Shown here: positions 7,718-17,721 of the stretch, piece by piece
How positions within the stretch are numbered: position 1 is the first letter of the stretch
Layout of the letters: the number at the start of each line of letters is the position of its first letter
From: Chitinophagaceae bacterium
GTDB lineage: Bacteria > Bacteroidota > Bacteroidia > Chitinophagales > Chitinophagaceae
Length of the DNA stretch: 64,000 nt
Assembly: GCA_019638595.1 (NCBI GenBank)
Contig: JAHBTJ010000013.1
Coordinates: forward strand, 1 to 64,000
Direction of reading: 5' to 3'
Notes under the pieces: model-generated
Database searches by the model: none
What the model was told of the DNA's origin: nothing
Seen by the model: the letters and a program-made list of their open reading frames with translations, nothing else
Position numbers and translations under genes: made by a program

Positions 7718-10700
7718 ATGAAAAAAAGGGACTTTCCAAAACTGCCCTGGAATCAGAAAATGTCCAGAATGATTCTGCTTATGAAATGTAGTCTTTTCCT
7801 GGTTTTTGCTACCGTACTGCAGGTAGCAGCCAAAGAGGTCAGCTCGCAGGAAACGCTGACCGTTCATTTTAACAATGTAAAGCTCAGTAAAGCATTAAAG
7901 GAAATTGAACGCAAGACCGACTACCGGTTTGTGTTCAGCACGATGGTTATGAAAGATGAATTTAAAGTAACCATTAGTGAAAGGGACATCACCGTAAATG
8001 ACCTGCTGAGGAAAATACTGGCAGGTACGGGGCTGGTTTCTAACCAGATGTCGGAAAAGCTGGTGATCATAAAAAGCGTTGAAGCGAATACGGAATCTGC
8101 TGTTGCCGCGCCTCCTGTAAAAGGAAGGATTGTAAATAATAATGGAGAGCCTTTGGCAGGTGTAACGATCAGGTCGGGTAAAAATATTACGGTCTCCGAC
8201 ACAGACGGTAATTTCTCTATTGAAGTAGAAAGCGGAGGATCCATCGAAGCTTCTTATGTAGGCTATGCAACGCAAACAATAAAAGCGGGGGCGCAAACCA
8301 GTATTGATATTGTAATGCAGGCGGTAGAAAATAAGCTGGATGAAATAGTAGTGGTAGGGTATAGTACACAGTCGAGGAGAAAGCTGACCAGCGCTGTAGC
8401 AACCATCAGCGGTGACGAAATAAACAAAAGAGTGGCCACTAATCCCGCTGCTTTATTGCAGGGTCAATTGCCTGGGTTACAGGTTATACAGGGATCAGGT
8501 GAACCAGGTAACGAAAATGTGAACATGCGCATACGTGGTGTAAGTACATTTAGCGGTGCCGGGAACGATCCGTTGGTTATTGTAGACGGATTACCGGGAA
8601 GCTTAACGGTTCTCAATCCCAATGATATAGAATCCATCAGCGTATTGAAAGACGCTGCTTCTGCAGCTATCTATGGATCGAGAGGCGCCAATGGTGTAAT
8701 TGTTGTAAAAACAAAGAAAGGAAAATCAGGTGGATTTTCGCTTACCTACAATTATAACCTGGGGCTTTCAAGGGCAACTTCTTTGCCTGACATGATATAT
8801 AATTCAGCGGAATATATGGAGCTGACCAACGAGGCAAGGAGCAATTCAGGCTTACAGCCCATTTATACACAGGAGCAAATTGATCTGTATAAGAATGCCA
8901 CGGATAGAACAAAATATCCGAATCACAATTGGCTGGATGACCAGTTTGTAACAGCTAACGTGCAAAACCACTATCTGAACCTCAATGGCGGAAAAGATAA
9001 TACAAATTATAATTTAGGTATCGGCTATACAGATCAGCCCGGAACGATGATCGGCTTCCAGTATAAAAAATACACACTCGACCTCGGTCTTCAATCCAAA
9101 GTGCACAAAAGGATCACCATTGGTACCAATATACAAATGCGCTACGGCGATAAGAAAAACCCACGCCAGGGCGCTACGGATCAGTTCTTGTCTACCCTGG
9201 CCCAGTCACCACTATACGCGCCTGTTTCGCCTGATGGATCAAAATATATTTTCAAGGCCTATCCTTTGGAGCAGGGAAATAAAAATACCGTTGCTATAGT
9301 ACAGAATGATGTGAGAACCAGGACCGATGATTATTATATACAGGGCAACCTGTCGCTTGATGTTGAAATCCTGAAAGGGCTGGTATGGGAAAACAGGGGC
9401 GGCGCTAATTACAGTACTGTTAAAACAAACGATTTCCGTCCCATTATTCCGCTGTATTGGTGGCACGACTTAAGCTATGCTACTAATTTGGATGTTGGCT
9501 CTCCAGGATTGGATGTAGGAAGAAATGATAATATTTATACAGTGTACTACAGCCAGTTAAATTTCAGAAGAACCTTTGGGGATCATACTGTTTCGGCACT
9601 TGCAGGATTTCAGCAGGAGCATAACAAGTATAGCTTCTTGAACGCAGGACGTGTTCAATATACCACCAATCTTCTGCGGGAAATTAATGCAGGGCCAACG
9701 AGTGGTATGTATAACTCAGGTAGTTCCAACGAATGGGCTATACGTTCTTATTACGGCAATCTGAACTACGATTTTCAGGATAAATACCTGGTAGGTGCAA
9801 GCTTACGGTATGATGGAACCTCAAGATTACCTAAAGATACACGGTGGGGATTGTTCTATTCTTTTTCTGGTGCGTGGCGTATTTCCGAAGAAAACTTTAT
9901 GCGCAGCATAACCTGGATAGACGATTTGAAAATTCGTGGTTCATGGGGCGAATTGGGTAACCAGAATATAGGTAATTATCCTTATCAGCCGGTTCTGCAG
10001 TCAAGAGACTATGTATTTGGAACAACTATTACTCCCGGTTATGCCGCGAGCGGATTGGTTGATCCTAACCTTACATGGGAAACAACAAGGGTATTTGATA
10101 TAGGCGTGGATATGACATTGCTGCAAAACAAGCTTAATATTACTGCCGACTGGTTCAATAAATATACATTTGATATCTTGCGGCAGTCCCAAGTGCCACT
10201 TTGGTTAGGATTGAACGCCCCCACCATTAATAATGGAGCTGTAAGAAATAAAGGATTTGAAGTAAGTGCACAATATCGCGACAAGATAGCAGGAGAAGTA
10301 GGCTTTACGGTTGGAGCTAATGTACAGGCATATAAAAATAAGCTGGAACAATTTGGCGCCCGCGAAATAAGTGGCAATACCATACGGGAAGAAGGACGTG
10401 CACTGGACGAATTTTATGTGTATATATGGGATGGCATATTCCAGAGCCAGGATGAAATTGATAAGTCGCCCAAACAACCCGTTACTCCGACTCCCGGTGA
10501 TCTGAAAATTAAAGATGTAAATGATGATGGAGTTATTAACGACCAGGATAGAACCTATGTAGGCGGAAGATATCCTGCTTACCAGTACAATCTTACATTG
10601 GGCTTTGACTGGAAAGGATTTGATCTTTCCGCGCAATTATACGGATCACAGGGACAAAAAGTATATGTATCCGGTTGGGGTATTGAACCTTTCAGGCAGG

Positions 10701-11053
10701 GCTCTGTACCTACTACCGACTGGCGTAACCGGTGGACACCGACCAACCCAAGCACCACCATGCCTAAGATATATGTTGCTGACGGATATGCCCCGGTTCA
10801 GAATTATGCTTCTACTTATTTCCTGAAAGATGCATCATTTACCAGATTAAAAAACATACAGATAGGATATACACTACCGTTGCAGATTGTAAGCAAAGCG
10901 GCCATGAAAAGTCTTCGTGTATATATTGCTGCTGATAATGTATTTACCATCAGCAAATATCCCGGGCTTGACCCGGAACGCATAACGGGAGGACAATATG
11001 TTACTTATCCGCAACTGCGCACTTTCACATTCGGAGCAACTGTTCAATTTTAA
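7718..11053 (+). CDS. SusC/RagA TonB-dependent outer-membrane transporter with STN domain
   Basis: The 1111-residue TonB-dependent transporter forms a lidded pore with SusD and imports glycan fragments. After a signal anchor (about 15-40), an STN domain (LSKALKEIERKTDYRFVFS to LVIIKS) passes the signal to FecR. A carboxypeptidase-D-like domain follows (VKGRIVNNNGEPLAGVTI), then the TonB-box/plug region with VVVGYSTQSRRKLTSAV and SISVLKDAASAAIYGSRGAN. The barrel ends in TFTFGATVQF with a terminal Phe. The ATG at 7718 (MKKRDFPKLPWNQKM) is chosen over an in-frame TTG 42 bases upstream. SusD starts 18 bases after the stop. Confidence 0.95.
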   Translation: MKKRDFPKLPWNQKMSRMILLMKCSLFLVFATVLQVAAKEVSSQETLTVHFNNVKLSKALKEIERKTDYRFVFSTMVMKDEFKVTISERDITVNDLLRKILAGTGLVSNQMSEKLVIIKSVEANTESAVAAPPVKGRIVNNNGEPLAGVTIRSGKNITVSDTDGNFSIEVESGGSIEASYVGYATQTIKAGAQTSIDIVMQAVENKLDEIVVVGYSTQSRRKLTSAVATISGDEINKRVATNPAALLQGQLPGLQVIQGSGEPGNENVNMRIRGVSTFSGAGNDPLVIVDGLPGSLTVLNPNDIESISVLKDAASAAIYGSRGANGVIVVKTKKGKSGGFSLTYNYNLGLSRATSLPDMIYNSAEYMELTNEARSNSGLQPIYTQEQIDLYKNATDRTKYPNHNWLDDQFVTANVQNHYLNLNGGKDNTNYNLGIGYTDQPGTMIGFQYKKYTLDLGLQSKVHKRITIGTNIQMRYGDKKNPRQGATDQFLSTLAQSPLYAPVSPDGSKYIFKAYPLEQGNKNTVAIVQNDVRTRTDDYYIQGNLSLDVEILKGLVWENRGGANYSTVKTNDFRPIIPLYWWHDLSYATNLDVGSPGLDVGRNDNIYTVYYSQLNFRRTFGDHTVSALAGFQQEHNKYSFLNAGRVQYTTNLLREINAGPTSGMYNSGSSNEWAIRSYYGNLNYDFQDKYLVGASLRYDGTSRLPKDTRWGLFYSFSGAWRISEENFMRSITWIDDLKIRGSWGELGNQNIGNYPYQPVLQSRDYVFGTTITPGYAASGLVDPNLTWETTRVFDIGVDMTLLQNKLNITADWFNKYTFDILRQSQVPLWLGLNAPTINNGAVRNKGFEVSAQYRDKIAGEVGFTVGANVQAYKNKLEQFGAREISGNTIREEGRALDEFYVYIWDGIFQSQDEIDKSPKQPVTPTPGDLKIKDVNDDGVINDQDRTYVGGRYPAYQYNLTLGFDWKGFDLSAQLYGSQGQKVYVSGWGIEPFRQGSVPTTDWRNRWTPTNPSTTMPKIYVADGYAPVQNYASTYFLKDASFTRLKNIQIGYTLPLQIVSKAAMKSLRVYIAADNVFTISKYPGLDPERITGGQYVTYPQLRTFTFGATVQF

Positions 11054-11071
11054 TAGCTAAAACTCTTTGGT

Positions 11072-12568
11072 ATGAAAACCATTAAAATATTTATATCATT
11101 TATATTAAGCGGAGCCATACTACAGTCCTGCAATAAAGGATTGCTGGATGTTGCACCGCCCGATCAATTATCAACTACCATTTTCTGGAAAACGGAAGCA
11201 GATGCAGATCTTGCATTGACCGGATTGTATAACTACTTATATGAGCCCGGTGGAAATTGGGCCAACTCACAATACAAAATCATGGGTTGGGATACCTATA
11301 CAGACGATTGCTACGGACAGCATGATTACGGCGGAGGGCGTAGCGCCACATCTTCGGGTATTACACCTAACTCAGGCGCATATGTATACAGCTATTATAA
11401 CAATAACTATCGCGCTATTGCGGCTATTAATTCCTTTCTCGCCAATGTTGATAAAGTTTTGACAGGCGAAAAGTTAGAACGCTATAAGGGCGAGGCTTAT
11501 TTTTTAAGGGGATTTAACTATCTGTGGCTGGCAGCATTGTATGGAAATGTGCCTATAATAACTGAAGACCCATTCACATTAGACTTCTCGGAAGGTAAGG
11601 CAAAATCTCAAAGAACAGATGTGTATAAGCAGGTTGAAGAAGATTTAGATAAAGCAATTGCTGCCCTGCCTGATGAATCATATACCACAGGACATGCCAC
11701 AGAAGGCACTGCACAGGGATACAAGGTAAGAGCGTTGATATATCAAAAGAAGTTTGAAGAAGCGGCAACCCTTGCAAAGCAAATTATAGATGCCGGTAAA
11801 TTTTCGCTTAACGCTAATTACTCCGAAAATTTTTATAAGCCCGGACAGGAGAATAGTCCCGAAATTATGTTTAGTGTAAGATTTATGAAACCCAATATTG
11901 TTCACGGAGATGGGGCTGCGCTTGTAGTAACCATGCAGGCATGGGCCGGCTATATGGGAACACAGGATTTAGTGAATGAATACGAGGCAGGAGATCCAAG
12001 AAAAGCTTTAACATTTTTCCAGGAAGGTGAAGGCCCTGCAGAAGGCTGGCCTTTCAGTAATCCTGCAACAGCGATACCCGGAGAAGGTTCCTGGAGCGCA
12101 GGATTTTACCTGCCGAGAAAATGGATGACACCTGGTACTATGAACCCTACTTATGGCGTATTGGGAGACCAGGATTATGTTTTATTGCGATACGCAGATA
12201 TTAAACTCATGTATGCGGAGGCTCAGAACGAGGCATCCGGCCCTGACGCGTCTGTATATCAACAGGTAAATGAAGTGCGCGCACGTCCGGGCGTAAATAT
12301 GCCTGGATTGGCTGCAGGACTTAGCAAGGACCAAATGCGCGAAAAGATCAGGCACGAAAGACGGGTTGAATTCCCATTTGAGGGCTTGCGTTATTTTGAC
12401 CTGAGAAGATGGGGAATAGCTACGGAGAAACTGAATGACTTTGTGCAAAATCCAACAGTAGCGCCTGATATTAAGATCAAGTATGAGGACAAATATGAAT
12501 TTTGGCCCATACCGCAAACGGAGATAGACAGGAACAAAGGGGCGCTTGAACAAAACCCCGGATATTAG
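11072..12568 (+). CDS. SusD/RagB-family glycan-binding lipoprotein
   Basis: Outer-membrane surface lipoprotein that forms the lid of the SusC pore and binds the glycan. The signal peptide ends in the lipobox LQSC near residue 20. The body shows SusD features: the N-terminal PPDQLSTTIFWKTEADADLA, the tetratricopeptide-like GEAYFLRGFNYLWLAALYG with the RG..Y..L pattern, and the C-terminal IRHERRVEFPFEGLRYFDLR and EFWPIPQTEIDRN. The 498-residue length is normal. It is translated 18 bases after susC and followed by a strong terminator. Confidence 0.94.
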   Translation: MKTIKIFISFILSGAILQSCNKGLLDVAPPDQLSTTIFWKTEADADLALTGLYNYLYEPGGNWANSQYKIMGWDTYTDDCYGQHDYGGGRSATSSGITPNSGAYVYSYYNNNYRAIAAINSFLANVDKVLTGEKLERYKGEAYFLRGFNYLWLAALYGNVPIITEDPFTLDFSEGKAKSQRTDVYKQVEEDLDKAIAALPDESYTTGHATEGTAQGYKVRALIYQKKFEEAATLAKQIIDAGKFSLNANYSENFYKPGQENSPEIMFSVRFMKPNIVHGDGAALVVTMQAWAGYMGTQDLVNEYEAGDPRKALTFFQEGEGPAEGWPFSNPATAIPGEGSWSAGFYLPRKWMTPGTMNPTYGVLGDQDYVLLRYADIKLMYAEAQNEASGPDASVYQQVNEVRARPGVNMPGLAAGLSKDQMREKIRHERRVEFPFEGLRYFDLRRWGIATEKLNDFVQNPTVAPDIKIKYEDKYEFWPIPQTEIDRNKGALEQNPGY

Positions 12569-12599
12569 TTAGTTGACTTATTTGTAAGGTGTCTTCCTG

Positions 12600-12643
12600 C
12601 AACAGAAACAACTACTTCAGGAATGAAGTAGTTGTTTCTGTTG
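12600..12643 (+). terminator. Perfect 19-bp hairpin terminator after susD
   Basis: The 19-base arms 12600-12618 and 12625-12643 are exact reverse complements with a 6-nt AGGAAT loop. Only a short T-stretch follows (around 12651), so it may act partly as a 3'-end stabiliser that keeps susCD messages more abundant than the downstream enzyme messages. That effect is inferred. Confidence 0.75.
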
Positions 12644-12737
12644 ATATTCCTTTAGAGCATTACGTCCCCTAAACGTTAACAATCTCCAATAAAGATATAT
12701 TGACGAAGACACAGAGCGATTTCTTCCAAAGAATATT

Positions 12738-14705
12738 ATGAAACTTACGACTCAGGTCATAGTGCTATTTTTACTGTCGCTCCAGATTAGTTGTAATCCG
12801 GCAAAAGAAATTGTCCTTTCCAGTTTTAAGGAAACAGCTTCATTAAAAATCAGTGCCGGGAGGCATGATGCACAGTTATTTGAAATTGGGTGGGATACCG
12901 AGGGAACAGGGCGTGATACAATAAATTTATTGAGCGCACCTGCTAAATTGCAGCTACAAAAAAAGGGTCAATTATTAAACCCGAAAGCAAAAACCAAAAT
13001 AATAAGCAGCCACGCTATACAATACGAATTCTTGTTACCTGGAAATAAGCGGCTCGCCTGGCAAATTGAAACAAAAGACAGTGAGTTGATCATACAACTG
13101 ATAAGCGACGATGATATTGATGAGGAAGTTGATAAAATTGAACTCCTTTTACCGTTTAACCCCAGGAAGGCAATGACCTCGGTGATCAGCAGCAATTGGA
13201 ATATAGAGAACAAGTTTAGATTACCGGTTGTAATAAGCGCACCGGATATCGGGCAGATGCTGACTACCGGAATAGGCAATAAAGAAATAACCGGCTATTC
13301 TAAGGGCAACAGGTCGGAAGGGACGTTGCATATAACAATAGAAATACCCGTCCCCGGAAAAGGGTTTAATAGTGGATTAAAGTTCAATCCCCTCATATTG
13401 CATGCCCCACAAGGTTATACTGATGAAAATAAATGGAAATCAGCCCGCAGGGGGTGGTTCAATTTTATTCAGCAGAGTTGTGGCGCTTCCGGTGGCGGAG
13501 AAAAAGTAGTGGGAGTATGGGCAAATAATGCCTTGAGCGACCCTGTTAGCAGTACCATATATATGCTGGCGGACGCTGTATTGCTAGTTCCCGAGCTGGC
13601 TCCCGGAGTTCCTGTAGCACCAATTCTCCGGCGTTCGCTAGATTATTTCATTAACCACAAAACAACTTCTTATGGATTGGTGGGTTATACTGCAGGAGGA
13701 ACACCAGCTTTAGTGGATGATAAAGGAGACCCTGATCCGAATGACCGAAACTATAATGCGGGTCAACACCAAATGGTCATGGATGGAAACCCTTCTCTCA
13801 TTATCGGCGCTTGGGCTTATTACAAAGTGAGTGCTGACAAAGAATGGTTGCTAAGCAACGTTAAAACCCTGGAGTTAATTGCCGGTTATATGGCGGGCAG
13901 GGATGTGGATCATGATGGAATGATAGAATCTAAACAAAGTGGGAACAGCAGATCAAGGCCTCCAAGAAACCCGGATATGGCGTATGATGCGTATGCTTCC
14001 GGGCACAAAAATGCGTATATAAACGCTTTAGCTTACAGGTCGTTTAAATGTTTAGCTTACCTGGAGAAAGAATTAGAAAACAACGAACGTGAGGAAAAAT
14101 ATTTACAACTGGCAGTCCGAATAAAAGCTGCTTATATAAATACATTTTATAATCCCGAAACAGGATGGCTTGCCTGGTGGAAAAGTGAAGACGGTAATCT
14201 CCACGACATTTACTCGGATATACCAACAAGCTTAGCCATCTCATATGGTATTGTTGACAAACAGGCAGGAAAAGAAATGCTTCAACGATATTGGGAGGCC
14301 CTTGAGAAAACCTCCTTTAAACGTTTCGATCTGGGGTTGCCTGTTTGCCTTCGCCCGGTTAAGAAGGAAGATATGGAGCATTATACGGAGTTTGAAATGT
14401 TCCTGAATGGCGGCTGTGCTGTTAGTAATACTTCTTGCACATTAGATGCTTTGTACTGTGTTGGCATGACAGAGCAGGCCGATATGGTTTTAAATGCTAT
14501 GCTGGAAAGGCAAAGAAGAGGTGTATTTCCGAATGGCGGCGGCTTTCAGAATGGCTTTGTAGACAAGTATCCTAATGGAGGGGAAATATACGACTGGAGC
14601 GGAAATACCGCCGGTTATGAGGGGCACCTGGTATATTGCTGGACTTTTCTTCAATCTCTTTTATATAAGGATCTGGCATTAAGAAAATTACGAGACGTTT
14701 ATTAA
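12738..14705 (+). CDS. Six-hairpin glycosidase-like lipoprotein
   Basis: A 655-residue protein with lipobox LQISC near residue 19. The first ~240 residues look beta-rich. The rest looks like an (alpha/alpha)6 barrel as in amylo-1,6-glucosidase, GH63, GH78 and related families, with helical repeats and acidic loops such as DVDHDGMIESKQSG, MAYDAYASGHKNAYINALAY and NGGEIYDWSGNTAGYEGH. The exact GH family and catalytic residues cannot be fixed from reading alone. As the first enzyme gene after susCD it probably acts at the cell surface on the same glycan. The start at 12738 begins a clean lipoprotein signal. Confidence 0.6.
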   Translation: MKLTTQVIVLFLLSLQISCNPAKEIVLSSFKETASLKISAGRHDAQLFEIGWDTEGTGRDTINLLSAPAKLQLQKKGQLLNPKAKTKIISSHAIQYEFLLPGNKRLAWQIETKDSELIIQLISDDDIDEEVDKIELLLPFNPRKAMTSVISSNWNIENKFRLPVVISAPDIGQMLTTGIGNKEITGYSKGNRSEGTLHITIEIPVPGKGFNSGLKFNPLILHAPQGYTDENKWKSARRGWFNFIQQSCGASGGGEKVVGVWANNALSDPVSSTIYMLADAVLLVPELAPGVPVAPILRRSLDYFINHKTTSYGLVGYTAGGTPALVDDKGDPDPNDRNYNAGQHQMVMDGNPSLIIGAWAYYKVSADKEWLLSNVKTLELIAGYMAGRDVDHDGMIESKQSGNSRSRPPRNPDMAYDAYASGHKNAYINALAYRSFKCLAYLEKELENNEREEKYLQLAVRIKAAYINTFYNPETGWLAWWKSEDGNLHDIYSDIPTSLAISYGIVDKQAGKEMLQRYWEALEKTSFKRFDLGLPVCLRPVKKEDMEHYTEFEMFLNGGCAVSNTSCTLDALYCVGMTEQADMVLNAMLERQRRGVFPNGGGFQNGFVDKYPNGGEIYDWSGNTAGYEGHLVYCWTFLQSLLYKDLALRKLRDVY

Positions 14706-14792
14706 ATTTTATTGCAAAGCATTTTTGATATAGCGTGATGTATAAACGCATTGTAGTGATAAAATAGTTAAGCTATGACGATACTATTTTGT

Positions 14793-16166
14793 ATGAATAA
14801 AAAAAAGCTAAGAAATATTGGCTTGACTTTTTTATGTTCTTGTTGTTATATGTTTCTCCAGGCACAATTCAGGCACGATTACTCGCAAACGCTTGTAATG
14901 AAACTGTTCCTTTCAAAGCCGGATGAAACCGGCGGTTCATTCGTGAATTGTGATTTTGAAAAAGCGCTTACGATCATACAACAGGTAGATGAGCTGACAT
15001 TGCAGGCGCCCAAGATCATTTACCTGGTAGGGTGGCAGTACAAAGGGCACGATGACAAGTACCCTGCTTTTTTCGAGGTCAATCCTCTTTTGAAAAGAAA
15101 ACAGGATATAACTGCCTCCGAAAGCCTGCGGTGGCTGATGACGGAGGCAAAGAAATATAACACGACCGTTAGCCTGCATATTAATATGACTGATGCCTAT
15201 GAGGATAGCCCCTTATGGGAGACCTATGTAAAAAACGATCTTATCTCAAAAGACAGGCAGGGTAACCTTCTTGTTATTGGTAATTACAATAACCGTAAAG
15301 CTTACCAGGTTAATTACAGGAAGGAGTGGGAAAAGGGCTTTACTCAGAAACGGATTGACAGTTTGTTTACTATCGTACCGCAACTGGTACAAGCGGGAAC
15401 CATTCACATTGATGCGTGGATCGCAAGAGAAAGCCAGGGGCATTATGAGTCAGCAGTTGAGGAAGCGAAGTATCAGGTTAAGGCAGCCCGCTACTGGCAA
15501 CAAAAAGGAGTAGATATTACCAGTGAATGGGTAATGGATTATATGACAGGAATTGTTCCTTTTGCATGGCATTTTAACAACAGGGGCGCATCAGATTATT
15601 TATCCGTTCCTGCAAACGTATATACAGGTAGCGGTTTGAATCCCGATTTGAAATGGACGGATTTTGGATTGGGCTTTTTATTTGGCACGAGCATGTATGG
15701 CGAAAATCTTTTCCCTAAAAAAGAGGAAGCCGATCAGGATGCCTGGGTGAAGTTATTTAGCCGGGAGTTTTACCTCAACTGTCTCCAGTATTTTTTTCTC
15801 AACCGTTATAAACGTTTATCAGTACAGGGAGAAAAAAACGAACGAAAAGCTTTTTTCTCAGATAGTATAGTGGTTTCGTTGGCAGACAGCAGTGTGTATA
15901 AAGGCGATACTCAGCTTAGGAATAGAGGCTTTGTTTGCTTTCCGGTGGTATGGAAAGAAGAAAAAATGCTGGCTGTTTACGCTGATGCTGATACCACCGT
16001 ACCGGTCATAATCCCGCCAGAATGGGGTAAGCTAAGATCTTGCGACATTTACAAAGTAACATTGCATGGAAAAAAGAGCATTTCCTCAAAGAAATTAAAG
16101 AAGGGGCAATTGTTGGTACCACTTAAAAAGGAACAGCCTTACATAATTGTGCCTGGTAAAAATTGA
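14793..16166 (+). CDS. Secreted GH101-like TIM-barrel glycosidase
   Basis: A 457-residue secreted protein (signal peptide ending near MFLQAQ). The arrangement recalls the catalytic barrel of endo-alpha-N-acetylgalactosaminidases (GH101): IYLVGWQYKGHDDKYPAFF, then TTVSLHINMTDAYEDS, a KDRQGN strand, IHIDAWIARESQGHY (acidic residue at a strand end, candidate nucleophile) and ITSEWVMDY (candidate acid/base). GH101 enzymes release core-1 O-glycans from mucin-type proteins, but they are usually over 1000 residues with accessory domains, whereas this is only the barrel plus a small beta domain. GH129 is an alternative. An ATG at 14775 would add six residues before the signal peptide; 14793 is preferred. 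Confidence 0.5.
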   Translation: MNKKKLRNIGLTFLCSCCYMFLQAQFRHDYSQTLVMKLFLSKPDETGGSFVNCDFEKALTIIQQVDELTLQAPKIIYLVGWQYKGHDDKYPAFFEVNPLLKRKQDITASESLRWLMTEAKKYNTTVSLHINMTDAYEDSPLWETYVKNDLISKDRQGNLLVIGNYNNRKAYQVNYRKEWEKGFTQKRIDSLFTIVPQLVQAGTIHIDAWIARESQGHYESAVEEAKYQVKAARYWQQKGVDITSEWVMDYMTGIVPFAWHFNNRGASDYLSVPANVYTGSGLNPDLKWTDFGLGFLFGTSMYGENLFPKKEEADQDAWVKLFSREFYLNCLQYFFLNRYKRLSVQGEKNERKAFFSDSIVVSLADSSVYKGDTQLRNRGFVCFPVVWKEEKMLAVYADADTTVPVIIPPEWGKLRSCDIYKVTLHGKKSISSKKLKKGQLLVPLKKEQPYIIVPGKN

Positions 16167-16203
16167 GAACCCTTTTTTCATAAGATATTAAAGACGTATA
16201 CGG

Positions 16204-17694
16204 ATGAGAAATCACATGAATCGCAGAAGCCTGATCATATATTGGTCAAAATTTGTTTTTTGTTTTGGGTTGCCCTTTATGATGAACGCTCAGCTATATG
16301 CGCAAAACAGCCAGCCGGATCATTTATACAAGCTACAATCAGCTTTTGTTGATTTAAGGTTTGGTGTAATGCTGCATTTTAATATGGGTACTTTCACCAA
16401 TGAAGAGTGGGCCTCACCCAATCATGATCCCGGGAAATTTGATCCTGCCAAATTAGACTGCGATCAATGGGCAGATGCCTGTAAGGCGGCAGGTATGACT
16501 TACGGCATATTAACCGCCAAGCATCATGACGGGTTTAGTTTGTGGGATACCAAATTCTCTGACTATGATATAGCCAATAGCTTGATTAAAAGAGATGTGG
16601 TTGATGAATATGTAAAAGCCTTCAGGGCAAAAGGCCTTAAACCCTGTTTATACTTTTCTATATGGGACAGGCATAATGGGATTGAAAATGGCGGGGCAAA
16701 AGAAGAAGCTTTTGTAATGGGTCAACTCACGGAATTGCTTACCAGCTACGGTGAAATACCTATGATTATTTTTGATGGATGGAGCTGGAAAATGGGGCAT
16801 ACGCTTATTTCTTTTCAAAAAATATACGACCATGTAAAAAAATTACAACCCGATTGTTTAATTGCCGAGCACAACGGTAACAGCAACTGGCAAACAGATA
16901 TTATTTACTATGAAGGACCTAAAGGCGTTTTTCCACCGGGCAATAATGTATATGCTTCTCAAATGGCGCTTACTATTACCAATGGTTGGTTCTGGCATCC
17001 TGATTCGCCCCACAATGTAAAAAACCTCGACTTTGCATTGGATAAACTGCAGCGGCTCGAACCCCTGTATTGTAATTTTATGCTCAATGTTTCACCTAAC
17101 CGTGATGGGCTTTTTGATGATGAAGTGGTAAAACGGCTACAGGAAATAGGAAAGATCTGGAAGCCCGATAACAACAGGTTGCCATTACCCTCTCAACCCC
17201 TGGTGCTTCGCACTTGTTATGAAATAAAAAAAATAACCGCATCGGGTGGAGAAGCGATTGTATCGCCTAAACCGCCTGCAACTATAGGTTCACCAGTAGT
17301 TGCAATTATTGCTGATAAAACAGAAAAAGTAATGATTGATGGTTGCATTGATGTAGTGGGCGACCGGGGAGGTTTTTCGCAAACGCAAACCTTGTGGAAA
17401 TTTCCCGCAACGCTTCCTCAATCCGTAATGATCAATTTGGGAGAAGAGAAAAGAATATCCAGATTTTATTATTTGCCTGCCCAGTTGATGGGCTATGAAG
17501 GATTGATAACAAAATATGTTTTGAGCGCAGGCACAGACGGCAAAAATTTTACAAAGCTAAGAGAGGATAAATGGCAGAAAAATGTGGATATGAAAGTATT
17601 GGCTTTTGATGAAGTAAATGCCAGGTATGTAAAGCTGGAAATTATAGAAGCCATTGGCAGGGCAATGATCAGTGAGGTGGGAGTAGGAAATTGA
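16204..17694 (+). CDS. Alpha-L-fucosidase (GH29) with discoidin-like C-terminus
   Basis: Retaining exo-enzyme that removes alpha-linked fucose. The 496-residue secreted protein (signal peptide to about residue 35, ending QLYAQN) has the GH29 barrel: FGVMLHFNMGTFTNEEWA, then GMTYGILTAKHHDGFSLWDT, and PMIIFDGWSW near residue 190, where the Asp is the likely nucleophile. From about residue 350 a discoidin/F5-8C-like beta domain follows (INLGEEKRISRFYYLP, ARYVKLEIIEAIG), probably for glycan binding. It starts 37 bases after the GH101-like gene and is followed 27 bases later by the GH110 gene, so the enzymes form one operon. Confidence 0.9.
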   Translation: MRNHMNRRSLIIYWSKFVFCFGLPFMMNAQLYAQNSQPDHLYKLQSAFVDLRFGVMLHFNMGTFTNEEWASPNHDPGKFDPAKLDCDQWADACKAAGMTYGILTAKHHDGFSLWDTKFSDYDIANSLIKRDVVDEYVKAFRAKGLKPCLYFSIWDRHNGIENGGAKEEAFVMGQLTELLTSYGEIPMIIFDGWSWKMGHTLISFQKIYDHVKKLQPDCLIAEHNGNSNWQTDIIYYEGPKGVFPPGNNVYASQMALTITNGWFWHPDSPHNVKNLDFALDKLQRLEPLYCNFMLNVSPNRDGLFDDEVVKRLQEIGKIWKPDNNRLPLPSQPLVLRTCYEIKKITASGGEAIVSPKPPATIGSPVVAIIADKTEKVMIDGCIDVVGDRGGFSQTQTLWKFPATLPQSVMINLGEEKRISRFYYLPAQLMGYEGLITKYVLSAGTDGKNFTKLREDKWQKNVDMKVLAFDEVNARYVKLEIIEAIGRAMISEVGVGN

Positions 17695-17721
17695 AAGATT
17701 ATAATACATTTACTCAACCGG

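Noticed and set aside
7895-8296. Long antisense open frames in the susC and other PUL genes
   Set aside because: All are antisense to clear TonB-dependent transporter or enzyme coding sequence and show no motifs.
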